Below are positions 13,986 through 21,300 of a stretch of DNA of 26,168 nt, one piece after another (position 1 is the stretch's first letter; each line of letters opens with the position of its first letter). The notes beneath the pieces were generated by a model, which had not been told where the DNA came from, did no database searches, and worked only from the letters and a program-made list of their open reading frames with translations. A program made the translations under genes and the position numbers. This DNA is from CAYVZU01 sp964455935 (GTDB lineage: Bacteria > Fibrobacterota > CAYVZU01), in contig CAYVZU010000050.1 in NCBI GenBank assembly GCA_964455935.1, positions 1 to 26,168 on the forward strand, written 5' to 3'.

Positions 13986-14860
13986 TCAATCGCGAAATTC
14001 TCAAACGGGTCAAGCAGATCGAGATTAAGACCCGCTCCATCGTCAACAGTATGCTGGCCGGCGAATATCACAGCGTATTCAAGGGCCGGGGCATGGAGTT
14101 TGACGAAGTTCGCGAATACTATCCGGGGGACGATATCCGCTTCATTGACTGGAATGTTACGGCGCGCACGGGATTGGCCCATGTGAAGAAGCATGTGGAA
14201 GAGCGTGAGATGACCGTGATTCTAATGGTCGATGCCAGCTCCTCGGGCAATTTTGGCACCTGCCGCAAAATGAAGGGGGAAATCGCCGTTGAGCTCTGTG
14301 CTCTGCTGGCCTTTTCCGCAATCAAGAACAACGACCGCGTCGGACTCATTATTTTCACCTCGAAAATTGAAAAATTCATCCCGCCCAAAAAGGGGAAGAA
14401 ACACGTTTTGCGGGTGATCCGCGAGCTGCTCTATTTCCGTCCCGAAGAGAGCAAGACAGATCTGGATTCGGCTCTGGCTTATCTGAACCGTGTGATTTCG
14501 AGGAAGAGTATCGTTTTTCTGGTCAGCGATTTCTGCTCGTCACAGTTTCTCAAAAGCTTGCGGATTGCCAACCGCAAGCATGACATGGTTCCCGTTGTTG
14601 TAACCGATCCGCGCGAAATCGAGATGCCGGATGTGGGCTTCATCGAGCTCGAAGACGCCGAATCGGGGGAGGCGGTTCTTATCGACACCGGAAGTCCCGA
14701 GTTTCGCAAAACGTTTCTCCATCTGGGCTCGGGGGAAAGAAGGGAGCGGGATACGCTCTTTAAGCAATTGGGAATCGACGCGGTGGAAATCTTCACGCAT
14801 CAGGACTATGTGGATCCGCTTGTGCGTTTTTTTCGCAAGCGGGCGGCTATGATACGTTAG
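13982..14860 (+). CDS. DUF58 domain protein (MoxR-associated, VWA-like)
   Basis: A 292-residue protein, the usual short form without membrane helices. The DUF58 core EFDEVREYYPGDDIRFIDWN starts at residue 39. A VWA-like strand follows with a MIDAS-type D84-A-S-S-S88 in ILMVDASSSG. The start codon overlaps the preceding stop (ATGA). DUF58 proteins are nearly always encoded beside moxR and are thought to be adaptors or partners of the ATPase. The downstream gap begins with a 7-bp tandem repeat. Confidence 0.93.
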   Translation: MINREILKRVKQIEIKTRSIVNSMLAGEYHSVFKGRGMEFDEVREYYPGDDIRFIDWNVTARTGLAHVKKHVEEREMTVILMVDASSSGNFGTCRKMKGEIAVELCALLAFSAIKNNDRVGLIIFTSKIEKFIPPKKGKKHVLRVIRELLYFRPEESKTDLDSALAYLNRVISRKSIVFLVSDFCSSQFLKSLRIANRKHDMVPVVVTDPREIEMPDVGFIELEDAESGEAVLIDTGSPEFRKTFLHLGSGERRERDTLFKQLGIDAVEIFTHQDYVDPLVRFFRKRAAMIR

Positions 14861-14863
14861 TAA

Positions 14864-14898
14864 GAATTGTGAATTATGAATTGTGAGTTATGAATTAG
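14864..14898. repeat. 7-bp tandem repeat array, five units
   Basis: Five consecutive heptamers: GAATTGT, GAATTAT, GAATTGT, GAGTTAT, GAATTAG. The array starts three bases after the DUF58 stop codon. A related array is present at 21230-21257 in the same operon. Confidence 0.75.
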
Positions 14899-14936
14899 GA
14901 GAAGAGAAAGGCTGGAGAGGGGAATTAAGAAGAACT

Positions 14937-15857
14937 ATGGCAAGCGTGGGAATAGACATGCGATGGATCAGGGGTTTGCTCTTTCCTGTTTCAATGATTG
15001 CGCTTTTTGCGGTATTTGCGTTTTGCGCCAAGGATTCAATGAGTCGTCTGCAACGACAGAAGTCGCTGGCCAATGCGCTTGTGGAGAAGGAACTGAACGC
15101 TCAGGCCATTGAGGAATACCGGGCAATTCTGGCTTCGGGCAGACTTGGCCTTAAAGAGGAAGCAGGCATCTCGCTTCGAATGGCCGAACTCTATATGGAC
15201 AAGCTAAATCAGCCGGAAAACGCTCTGGTCTGCTACATGCGGGTTCGGGAGTTTCTGCCGGGGTCCGACCTGGCCAAAGATGCCGAGAAGCGCATGATCG
15301 AGTGTCTGGAAGAGACTGGCCGCTATGCAGATGCGCGTTTTGCGGCATCCAAAGCCGCAGCACTGAAACCGCAAGCAAACGTTTCCGATCCGGTTCTGGC
15401 CAGCTTCGAAGGGCGCACGCTCACCCGATCGCAGGTGGAACGCATGGCCGGTCCCCTGCGGGGATCGCATGAACAGAACCGGCAGACCGTTCGCAGCGTT
15501 TTAGCTTCGGAACTGCTGGCCCAATCGGCCCAGCGAAAGGGCCTGGACCGGAAACCTGCATTTACAGATCAGCTTGAGGCTGCCCGCCGGAGCATTCTGG
15601 CCCAGTCGGTTCTCGATGAAAAGTTGGCGGCCGTTCGCATCGATTCCAGTCTGGCCGATGAATATTTCACGGCCCACAAAGAGCGCTACGGCGACAGCTC
15701 GGGGACCGGAAAGACCAAGGCGCTATCCTTCGATGCGGTCAAACATAGGGTAATTGCCGACATGCAAAACGAGAAGAAGCAGGAGACGGCGCAAGGGTTG
15801 ATCGAGGACTTGCTTCGTCAGGCGGATGTAAAGGTGTTTGACGATAAAATTCCTTAA
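14937..15857 (+). CDS. SurA/PpiC-like periplasmic protein without a parvulin domain, with TPR-like N-terminus
   Basis: 306 residues from the ATG at 14937; an upstream GTG at 14883 lies inside repeat DNA. The N-terminal hydrophobic stretch (LLFPVSMIALFAVFAFC30) is a signal or anchor; the Cys is lipobox-like but preceded by Phe. Residues about 45-145 form TPR-like helices. Residues 153-250 match the SurA N-domain pattern (VLASFEGRTLTRSQVERM, then SELLAQSAQRKGL, ending YFTAHKERYG). The prolyl-isomerase domain that normally follows is missing: about twelve Gly/Ser/Lys-rich residues lead straight to the SurA-like closing helix (SFDAVKHRVIADMQNEKKQETA, ending ADVKVFDD). It is probably a chaperone or scaffold without isomerase activity. 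Confidence 0.72.
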   Translation: MASVGIDMRWIRGLLFPVSMIALFAVFAFCAKDSMSRLQRQKSLANALVEKELNAQAIEEYRAILASGRLGLKEEAGISLRMAELYMDKLNQPENALVCYMRVREFLPGSDLAKDAEKRMIECLEETGRYADARFAASKAAALKPQANVSDPVLASFEGRTLTRSQVERMAGPLRGSHEQNRQTVRSVLASELLAQSAQRKGLDRKPAFTDQLEAARRSILAQSVLDEKLAAVRIDSSLADEYFTAHKERYGDSSGTGKTKALSFDAVKHRVIADMQNEKKQETAQGLIEDLLRQADVKVFDDKIP

Positions 15858-15873
15858 ATTGTCCGAGGCTTAT

Positions 15874-17166
15874 ATGAAATCCCGCACCATTTTAATACTA
15901 TCAGCTCTGCTGTTCGTCTTTCTGACATTGGCGGTTTTTCAAATGAAGCAGCAGCCTGCTGAGGCAACCGGCGAGGATTCCACTCGGGTGATCACGATTG
16001 GCGAGAATGAGGACGCGGTGGGGGTTGTTCTATACAATGAAAACGACTACACCACGCTTCGGCGCCAAAATGAGAACTGGGCCATCGAAACTCCGTTTTC
16101 GGCGGAAGCAGACCGCCAGAAGGTCGAGACCTTTCTGCGCACCGTCTTTGGCCTCCATTATATCCGCAAGCTTACGGATGGCATTTCGGACCTGTCTCCC
16201 TTTGGATTCCTTGAACGATCCTGCTTCGGCATCTTCTCCTTTAGCGGCAACAGGCGGGATACGCTTTTTCTGGGCGCCAGAACGCCGGCGGGGAGCTGGT
16301 ACCTGCGCAAGAATTCCGACCCGGCCATTTATACCGTGGCCGCGGAATTTGGCGAGTTCCTGCAGCGCAAACCCGAAGAATGGCGCATGCGCCGTCTGGG
16401 CGACTGGCCTCTCTTCGGAATTTCGTCGGTCCGGATCATTGCTCCCCAAGCGGAAATTGAGCTCCTAAAAGATGCGACCGACCTGGCATGGACAATCCGC
16501 AAACCGCGGCCCTGGCCCGGGAGTCACCCGGCCATTCAGAACCTGCTTCGCACGATTTTTGAGACCCAGGCGATTGATATTTTACCCTCGAAGGCAATGT
16601 CGCGGAATGCCGGATACGGATTGTTGGTCAAGAACGACCGCGGCGAGAGTATCGAAATATTGGCCCAGCCTTGTGCCGCAAACTGCCTGGTCTGGCGCAA
16701 AGGGGCCAGCGAGGTGTTTGAAATGCCGGCTTCGTTCGGGTCCGTTTTTTCGGGCGATTGGAATCGGCTGCGTGATCGCCGTCTTTTCCGTCAAATGAAC
16801 CTCGATTCCGTGGACCGTGTGGAAATTGCGGATGACACAAGCGGGCTTATTGTTCGACGAAGAGATTCGATTGCCTGGGTTTTTGAAAAGCCAATAAAAA
16901 ATATTATGGCCGACGAAAAAGTTGTTGGGGAGTTCCTCAAGGCCCTGGCAATTCTTGACGCCGATTCCGTTTTTGACGTTGATGGAACTCCGTCCCCCGA
17001 AGCCAATCATCTCGCGGTGAAGCTTGGAATCGAAAAGCAGACCATGGCCTTTCAGTTCGTATCCAAAGACGAAGAGACCCGGGCATATTCAGATGGTGCA
17101 TGCTTTGTTTTGGGTCAGAATGGCTTGGACCGGTTATGGAAAGGCGTGGAATATTTCAGAAAATAG
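15874..17166 (+). CDS. DUF4340 domain protein
   Basis: 430 residues. The ATG at 15874 follows CCGAGG; an earlier TTG at 15838 overlaps the previous gene. One N-terminal membrane helix (TILILSALLFVFLTLAVF) anchors a large periplasmic beta-rich region. It contains DUF4340-type segments: ENWAIETPFSAEADRQKVETFLRTV, then a second similar lobe with AWTIRKPRPWPGSHPAIQNLLR and a third with AWVFEKPIKNIMADEKVVGEFL. DUF4340 proteins usually accompany GldF/GldG-type ABC transporter genes. None is present here, and the gene sits 16 bp behind the SurA-like gene. Its role is unknown. A membrane-anchored envelope factor working with this operon is the simplest reading. Confidence 0.82.
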   Translation: MKSRTILILSALLFVFLTLAVFQMKQQPAEATGEDSTRVITIGENEDAVGVVLYNENDYTTLRRQNENWAIETPFSAEADRQKVETFLRTVFGLHYIRKLTDGISDLSPFGFLERSCFGIFSFSGNRRDTLFLGARTPAGSWYLRKNSDPAIYTVAAEFGEFLQRKPEEWRMRRLGDWPLFGISSVRIIAPQAEIELLKDATDLAWTIRKPRPWPGSHPAIQNLLRTIFETQAIDILPSKAMSRNAGYGLLVKNDRGESIEILAQPCAANCLVWRKGASEVFEMPASFGSVFSGDWNRLRDRRLFRQMNLDSVDRVEIADDTSGLIVRRRDSIAWVFEKPIKNIMADEKVVGEFLKALAILDADSVFDVDGTPSPEANHLAVKLGIEKQTMAFQFVSKDEETRAYSDGACFVLGQNGLDRLWKGVEYFRK

Positions 17167-17199
17167 TCGCAACTACTATGGTCCGATGCGCGTACGTGC

Positions 17200-17274
17200 T
17201 GTCATTTCGACGAGTCTTCGAGGAGAAATCCTTTGTCAGAACGAAGAAAGAGTCTCGCTTTGCTTGAAATGACA
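17200..17274. repeat. Inverted-repeat element TGTCATTTC...GAAATGACA
   Basis: Perfect 9-bp ends TGTCATTTC (17200-17208) and GAAATGACA (17266-17274) enclose a 57-bp core. The core is rich in ATTTC-, CTTCG- and CTCGCTT-like words (for example GAGAAATC at 17223, CTCGCTTTGCTTG near the right end). Elements of this type (TGTCATTTCGA...) are common dispersed intergenic repeats in environmental bacterial genomes. It fills much of the 140-bp gap between the DUF4340 gene and the next gene. Confidence 0.7.
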
Positions 17275-17306
17275 CCAGAACCTGAGCCGTCACAATTTTA
17301 GGAAAA

Positions 17307-18329
17307 ATGATGTCCACGGAACAGAGGAAGACTGGAATAAAGGGCAATAAGGCGCGTTTGGGGTATGTTTGGGTTGCGAGTCTTCTGCTGATTGGACACG
17401 CCAATGCGGAACCTGAGGCTGAATTGGTGGCAAGATCGTCGGTCGATCGCTCAACCATTACGGTGGGTGACCGGATTCATTATCGGATTGAACTGAGCTA
17501 TCCCGAAAGCACGGAAATCCAGGCTCCGGGATTTGGGGTTCACCTGGGTGAATTTGAGGTCAAAGACTACAATTTGGCCGAGCCGAAAAAAGGCAAGGAC
17601 GGCCGCATGCATGCTGTTTACGAGTATGTCATATCCACATTCACGACGGGCCAGTATGCCATCCCGTCTGTGGCCATCGCGTACCGTATTCCGGGCGGCG
17701 TACCTTCGCAGATCTGGACCGACAAAATTGATATCATGGTCGAGAGCGTGAAGCCCAGTGAATCGGGCGATATCCAGGACATCAAAGAGCCGGTGGAGAT
17801 CAAGGGCGGACTGGACTGGTGGTTCTATGCGCTGATCGGTCTTGTGGCCGTGGGTGGGATTGTGTCCGGGCTCCACTATTGGTCCAGGCGGCGGAAGGAA
17901 CTGCGCAAGGCAAAGCCGGCCAAGCCGCCTTACGAAGCTGCAATCGAGGAACTCGAGATTCTTCTGGGATCGGGTCTGCTGGAATCCGGCCGGTTCCGGG
18001 AATTTCATTTCCGGCTTTCCGAAATCATTCGCAAATATTTGGGCGTCCGCTACGATTTCAATGCCCCGGATTTGACCAGCGACGAGTTGATCGAAAAACT
18101 CCCCGGAATCGGTTTTGAAAATGACCTGCTGACAGGGTCGGTGGAGTTTCTGCGGAAAACCGACTTGGTCAAATTTGCGGATCATCAGCCCGCTGATGAA
18201 GAGAGCAAGCTGGTAATCGAGAATGCCAAACAGATTCTGGAGATGACCAAGCCGCGCCCACCGGTCACTGTGAATCCGGAGCCTGCCGAAGGAGAGAGGA
18301 AAGCCGATGCTGCGATTTCAAGATCCTGA
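17307..18329 (+). CDS. BatD-like membrane protein (second copy of the tail module), upstream of batA
   Basis: 340 residues. The ATG at 17307 follows TTAGGAAAA; the next codon is also ATG. A signal peptide (ARLGYVWVASLLLIGHANA) precedes a periplasmic Ig-like domain (ARSSVDRSTITVGDRIHYRIEL). One membrane helix follows (WWFYALIGLVAVGGIVSGL), then RRRKELRK. The C-terminal helical module reads FREFHFRLSEIIRKYL, LTSDELIEKL and LVKFADHQP and ends in a Pro/Glu-rich tail. A gene of this kind between DUF58 and batA is usual in Bat loci, often annotated DUF4381 or BatD-like. It overlaps batA by 23 bp. Confidence 0.83.
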   Translation: MMSTEQRKTGIKGNKARLGYVWVASLLLIGHANAEPEAELVARSSVDRSTITVGDRIHYRIELSYPESTEIQAPGFGVHLGEFEVKDYNLAEPKKGKDGRMHAVYEYVISTFTTGQYAIPSVAIAYRIPGGVPSQIWTDKIDIMVESVKPSESGDIQDIKEPVEIKGGLDWWFYALIGLVAVGGIVSGLHYWSRRRKELRKAKPAKPPYEAAIEELEILLGSGLLESGRFREFHFRLSEIIRKYLGVRYDFNAPDLTSDELIEKLPGIGFENDLLTGSVEFLRKTDLVKFADHQPADEESKLVIENAKQILEMTKPRPPVTVNPEPAEGERKADAAISRS

Positions 18330-19299
18330 ATTCCTCCTGCTTCTGCTGCTCTTGGCGCCCATGGCGTATCTGTACCTGAATCGCGCCAGGGCGCGTAAGG
18401 GCGCGATCGTCTTCTCGGACCTGCACAATATCAAGAAGATCCCGCCTTCGCGCATGCTCAAGCTGCGGCACTCGCTGTTTGGGCTTCGAGCGCTGGCACT
18501 GGTGTGTCTGGTTCTGGCTCTGGCGCGGCCGCAATCCGGGCAACGCAATGAGGAAATCCTGACCGAGGGTGTGGATATCATGCTGGTGTTGGACATATCC
18601 GGAAGTATGCGAGCCGAGGATTTCCGGCCTCGCAACCGTTTGGGCGTGGCCAAGGCTACAATCGCGGAATTCGTGAAAAAACGGCAGCACGACCGGCTGG
18701 GCCTGGTTGTATTTTCGGCCAAGGCATTTACCCAGTGTCCGCTCACGCTGGATTACGGAGTGCTCTTGACGTTTTTGGAACGTGTAGATTTCGGCATGGT
18801 GGAGGACGGAACCGCGATTGGAACAGCCCTGGCGGTGGCCGGCAACAGGCTGCGCGATTCCAAAGCCAAAAGCAAGGTGATCGTTCTTTTAACCGACGGC
18901 GTCAACAACCAGGGTGAGATCGATCCGCTTACCGCCGCCAAAGCGGCGAATGCCCTGGGAATCAAAATCTACACAGTGGGCGTCGGTGTTCAGGGCTACG
19001 CTCCGATGCCCGTGGATGACCCCATTTTTGGCCGGCGCTACGTTCAAATGCCAAGCGAGGTGGACGAAGCCAGTCTAAACCAGATCGCCCAGCTCTGCAA
19101 CGGGAAATTCTACCGTGCCACGAACCGCCAGCAGTTGGAAACGATTTACGCCACGATCGATAAGCTTGAAAAAACCGAGATCAAGGCCAAGGCCTATATG
19201 CGGTATGCCGAACTTTTCGGATACCTTCTTTTGGCCGGACTTCTCTTTTTGGGATTTGAGATTGTCCTGGCCAATACAAGGTTCAGGAAAATTCCGTAG
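18307..19299 (+). CDS. batA: BatA, VWA-domain membrane protein
   Basis: 330 residues. The first membrane helix (FLLLLLLLAPMAYLYL) and the second (ALALVCLVLALARPQ) flank the BatA N-terminal region. The cytoplasmic or periplasmic VWA domain carries the MIDAS D96-I-S-G-S100, a Thr in DGTAIGTAL, and LLTDGVNNQG. A C-terminal helix (YLLLAGLLFLGFEIVL) anchors the other end. The ribosome site GGAGAGAGGAAAG precedes the ATG, inside the end of the previous gene. BatA and BatB are paralogues whose MIDAS motifs fall at the same residue numbers here. In Bacteroides the Bat proteins affect aerotolerance; their molecular job is not settled. Confidence 0.95.
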   Translation: MLRFQDPEFLLLLLLLAPMAYLYLNRARARKGAIVFSDLHNIKKIPPSRMLKLRHSLFGLRALALVCLVLALARPQSGQRNEEILTEGVDIMLVLDISGSMRAEDFRPRNRLGVAKATIAEFVKKRQHDRLGLVVFSAKAFTQCPLTLDYGVLLTFLERVDFGMVEDGTAIGTALAVAGNRLRDSKAKSKVIVLLTDGVNNQGEIDPLTAAKAANALGIKIYTVGVGVQGYAPMPVDDPIFGRRYVQMPSEVDEASLNQIAQLCNGKFYRATNRQQLETIYATIDKLEKTEIKAKAYMRYAELFGYLLLAGLLFLGFEIVLANTRFRKIP

Positions 19300-19307
19300 G
19301 ACGAAAC

Positions 19308-20333
19308 ATGCGCTTTGCCGATCCACAGATGTTCTGGCTTCTTCTGGGCATACCGGGCCTGGCTGCGTTCTATTTGCTGGCGTTCCGTTGGAAGCGCAAG
19401 ACCATGGAACGGTTTGGCAGTCTCGAACTCCTGGCAAAAATGACCCGCTCCACGTCCACAGGCCGCCAGTTTGGGAAGGCTCTGCTTGTTCTCTGCGGCT
19501 ACCTGTTTCTTGTCCTGGCTCTGGCGCGGCCCCAATGGGGAACAAAGTTGGAGTTGATGAGTCGCAAGGGAGTCGATATTGTTGTTGCCATGGATGTCTC
19601 AAGCAGCATGATGGCGGAGGACATAAAGCCCAACCGGTTGGAGCGTTCGAAGCACGAGTTATCGCAGATGCTGAACACACTGGCGGGCGACCGGATTGCG
19701 ATTGTGGCTTTCGCGGGCGACGCTTTCCTGCAGTGCCCTTTGACCCTGGATTACGGCGCGGCCAAGATGTTCCTCGACATCATGAATCCGGACCTGATTC
19801 CGGTTCCCGGCACGACTGTGGCCGGTGCGATCCGCGCTGCGCGCAAGGCCTTCGATCCCAAGCAGAAGAAATACAAGGTGCTCATTCTCATTACCGACGG
19901 GGAAGATCACGCGGGCAGCGTTCTTGAGGAGGCCGAAGCGGCCGCAAAGGAAGGAATCGTGATTTACACGCTGGGGATTGGCTCCGCGGCCGGCGTTCCC
20001 ATCCCCATGCGTGATGGGAGCGGCAATGTTTCATACAAGAAGGACCGCGGCGGCAATGTTGTCATGACACGGCTGGATGTCTCCACCCTGGAACGGGTAG
20101 CCCTGGCCACGAACGGCAAGTTCTATCAATCAACCACCGGAAGCCTGGAGTTGGAGAGAATTCACTCCGAAATCCGGCGCATGGAAAAGCGGGAAATGGA
20201 TTCCAAACACTTCACACAATTCGAAGACCGCTATCAATGGCCGTTGGCGCTTGCCCTGGTGTTTCTGGTCGCGGAATTCTTTCTCAGCGATCGGAAGAAA
20301 AAGCGGCGGCAGTGGGATGGGCGGTTTGCCTAA
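19308..20333 (+). CDS. batB: BatB, VWA-domain membrane protein
   Basis: 341 residues. It has the same build as BatA: two N-terminal helices (FWLLLGIPGLAAFYLLAF; LLVLCGYLFLVLALARPQ), a VWA domain with MIDAS D96-V-S-S-S100, a Thr in PGTTVAGAI and LITDGEDH. A C-terminal helix (WPLALALVFLVAEFFL) is followed by a basic tail. It starts eight bases after batA with AGGA upstream. Together with BatA it probably forms the metal-dependent adhesion-like partner of the MoxR ATPase at the inner membrane. This is a family inference. Confidence 0.95.
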   Translation: MRFADPQMFWLLLGIPGLAAFYLLAFRWKRKTMERFGSLELLAKMTRSTSTGRQFGKALLVLCGYLFLVLALARPQWGTKLELMSRKGVDIVVAMDVSSSMMAEDIKPNRLERSKHELSQMLNTLAGDRIAIVAFAGDAFLQCPLTLDYGAAKMFLDIMNPDLIPVPGTTVAGAIRAARKAFDPKQKKYKVLILITDGEDHAGSVLEEAEAAAKEGIVIYTLGIGSAAGVPIPMRDGSGNVSYKKDRGGNVVMTRLDVSTLERVALATNGKFYQSTTGSLELERIHSEIRRMEKREMDSKHFTQFEDRYQWPLALALVFLVAEFFLSDRKKKRRQWDGRFA

Positions 20334-20349
20334 AAGAAAATTGGAATTT

Positions 20350-21222
20350 ATGCAACAGAAATCATTGCGAATAAAGGAATCCTGGTTTCCTGTAGGGACA
20401 CGGCATGCCGTGTCCGTCCGGTTGTTCGGTGCGCATTCACCAGAACGGACATGGGATGCCATGTCCCTACAAGGGGCAAGCACCTTGTTCGTGGGGTTGG
20501 CTTTGGCCTTTGGGGCAATGCAACCCCTTTATGCCGATGCCACGTCGCGGAAAAACGCCAAAGGCAACCATCTTTACAAACAGGGCAAGTATGATGAGGC
20601 CGCAAAGCAGTATCTTGATGCTCAACTGGAATCGCCGAAATCGGAAGGGCTCAGCTATAATCTGGGAGACGCCAATTACAAACTAAAGAAATACGAGAAG
20701 GCTGTTGAAAACTACCGTAAGGCGGCGGAAAGCAAAGATCCAAAGCTGGAACAAAAGGCGCGGTACAACCTGGGAAACGCGCTATACAAGATGGGCGAAT
20801 TCGAGATCGGTCAGGGCAAGCAGGATGGCATTGCGAAATTCGAACAGTCGATTGATTCTTACAAGCGGGCGTTGGACCTTGATCCAAATGACAAGAACGC
20901 CAAGTACAACCTGGAGTTCGTGCGGCGAAAATTGAAGGAAATGTCAAAACGCGAGCCGCAGCAGAACCAACAGCAGCAGCAACAACAGCAAAAACAGGAA
21001 GACCCGAAGGATCAGAAAGACCGGAAGCAGGAACAGCAGCAACAAGAGCAACAGCAGGATCAGGGGCAGGACTCATCGGAACAGAATAAACCCAAGCCCG
21101 GCGAGATGTCGAAAGAACAGGCCGAACGGCTATTGGATGCGTATAAGGACAGCGAAAAGGAAGCGAAAGAGAACCAGGCTCAACGGCGTCCGGGCCGCGT
21201 GTGGACGGATAAGGACTGGTAA
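20350..21222 (+). CDS. batC: BatC, TPR protein with Gln-rich tail (palindromic element inside its leader)
   Basis: 290 residues from the ATG at 20350, 16 bp after batB. An ATG at 20461 is an alternative, giving a 253-residue protein with a less charged signal; neither has a strong ribosome site. Residues 14-41 are encoded by an 81-bp palindromic repeat (20391-20471). After it comes the hydrophobic signal GASTLFVGLALAFGAMQPLYA. Three TPR units follow (KGNHLYKQGKYDEAAKQYLDA; LGDANYKLKKYEKAVENYRKA; NLGNALYKMGEF to YKRALDLDPNDKNAKYNL). A long Gln-rich tract encoded by CAG/CAA runs is next, and the conserved BatC end MSKEQAERLLDAYKDSEKE...KDW closes the protein. It is periplasmic, probably a scaffold for the Bat complex. 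Confidence 0.9.
   Translation: MQQKSLRIKESWFPVGTRHAVSVRLFGAHSPERTWDAMSLQGASTLFVGLALAFGAMQPLYADATSRKNAKGNHLYKQGKYDEAAKQYLDAQLESPKSEGLSYNLGDANYKLKKYEKAVENYRKAAESKDPKLEQKARYNLGNALYKMGEFEIGQGKQDGIAKFEQSIDSYKRALDLDPNDKNAKYNLEFVRRKLKEMSKREPQQNQQQQQQQQKQEDPKDQKDRKQEQQQQEQQQDQGQDSSEQNKPKPGEMSKEQAERLLDAYKDSEKEAKENQAQRRPGRVWTDKDW
20391..20471. repeat. 81-bp double-palindrome element inside batC
   Basis: The ends TGTAGGGACA (20391-20400) and TGTCCCTACA (20462-20471) are perfect inverted repeats. The left arm contains the perfect 20-bp palindrome GGACACGGCATGCCGTGTCC (20396-20415). The right arm contains the near-palindrome GGACATGGGATGCCATGTCC (20447-20466). The two arms are also inverted copies of each other. 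Elements of this look occur as dispersed intergenic repeats in environmental genomes. The length is a multiple of three and the reading frame passes through without a stop. Confidence 0.8.
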
Positions 21223-21229
21223 GGGGCAT

Positions 21230-21257
21230 TGTGAGTTGTGAATTTTGAATTATGAAT
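21230..21257. repeat. 7-bp tandem repeat array, four units
   Basis: Four heptamers: TGTGAGT, TGTGAAT, TTTGAAT, TATGAAT, starting eight bases after the batC stop codon. They are of the same family as the array at 14864-14898, read in another phase. The rest of the 78-bp gap to batD shows nothing else. Confidence 0.7.
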
Positions 21258-21300
21258 TGAAAAGGCCAAGAAACAGAAATTGAATAGTCACGGGACATAG

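Noticed and set aside
17451..18185. 244-residue open frame on the minus strand
   Set aside because: It is antisense to the BatD-like gene, which has signal peptide, membrane helix and family motifs; the reverse frame shows none.
20940..21070. CAG/CAA-rich repeats resembling a repeat array
   Set aside because: They encode the Gln-rich tract of BatC in frame; there are no regular spacers, so this is not a CRISPR or other array.
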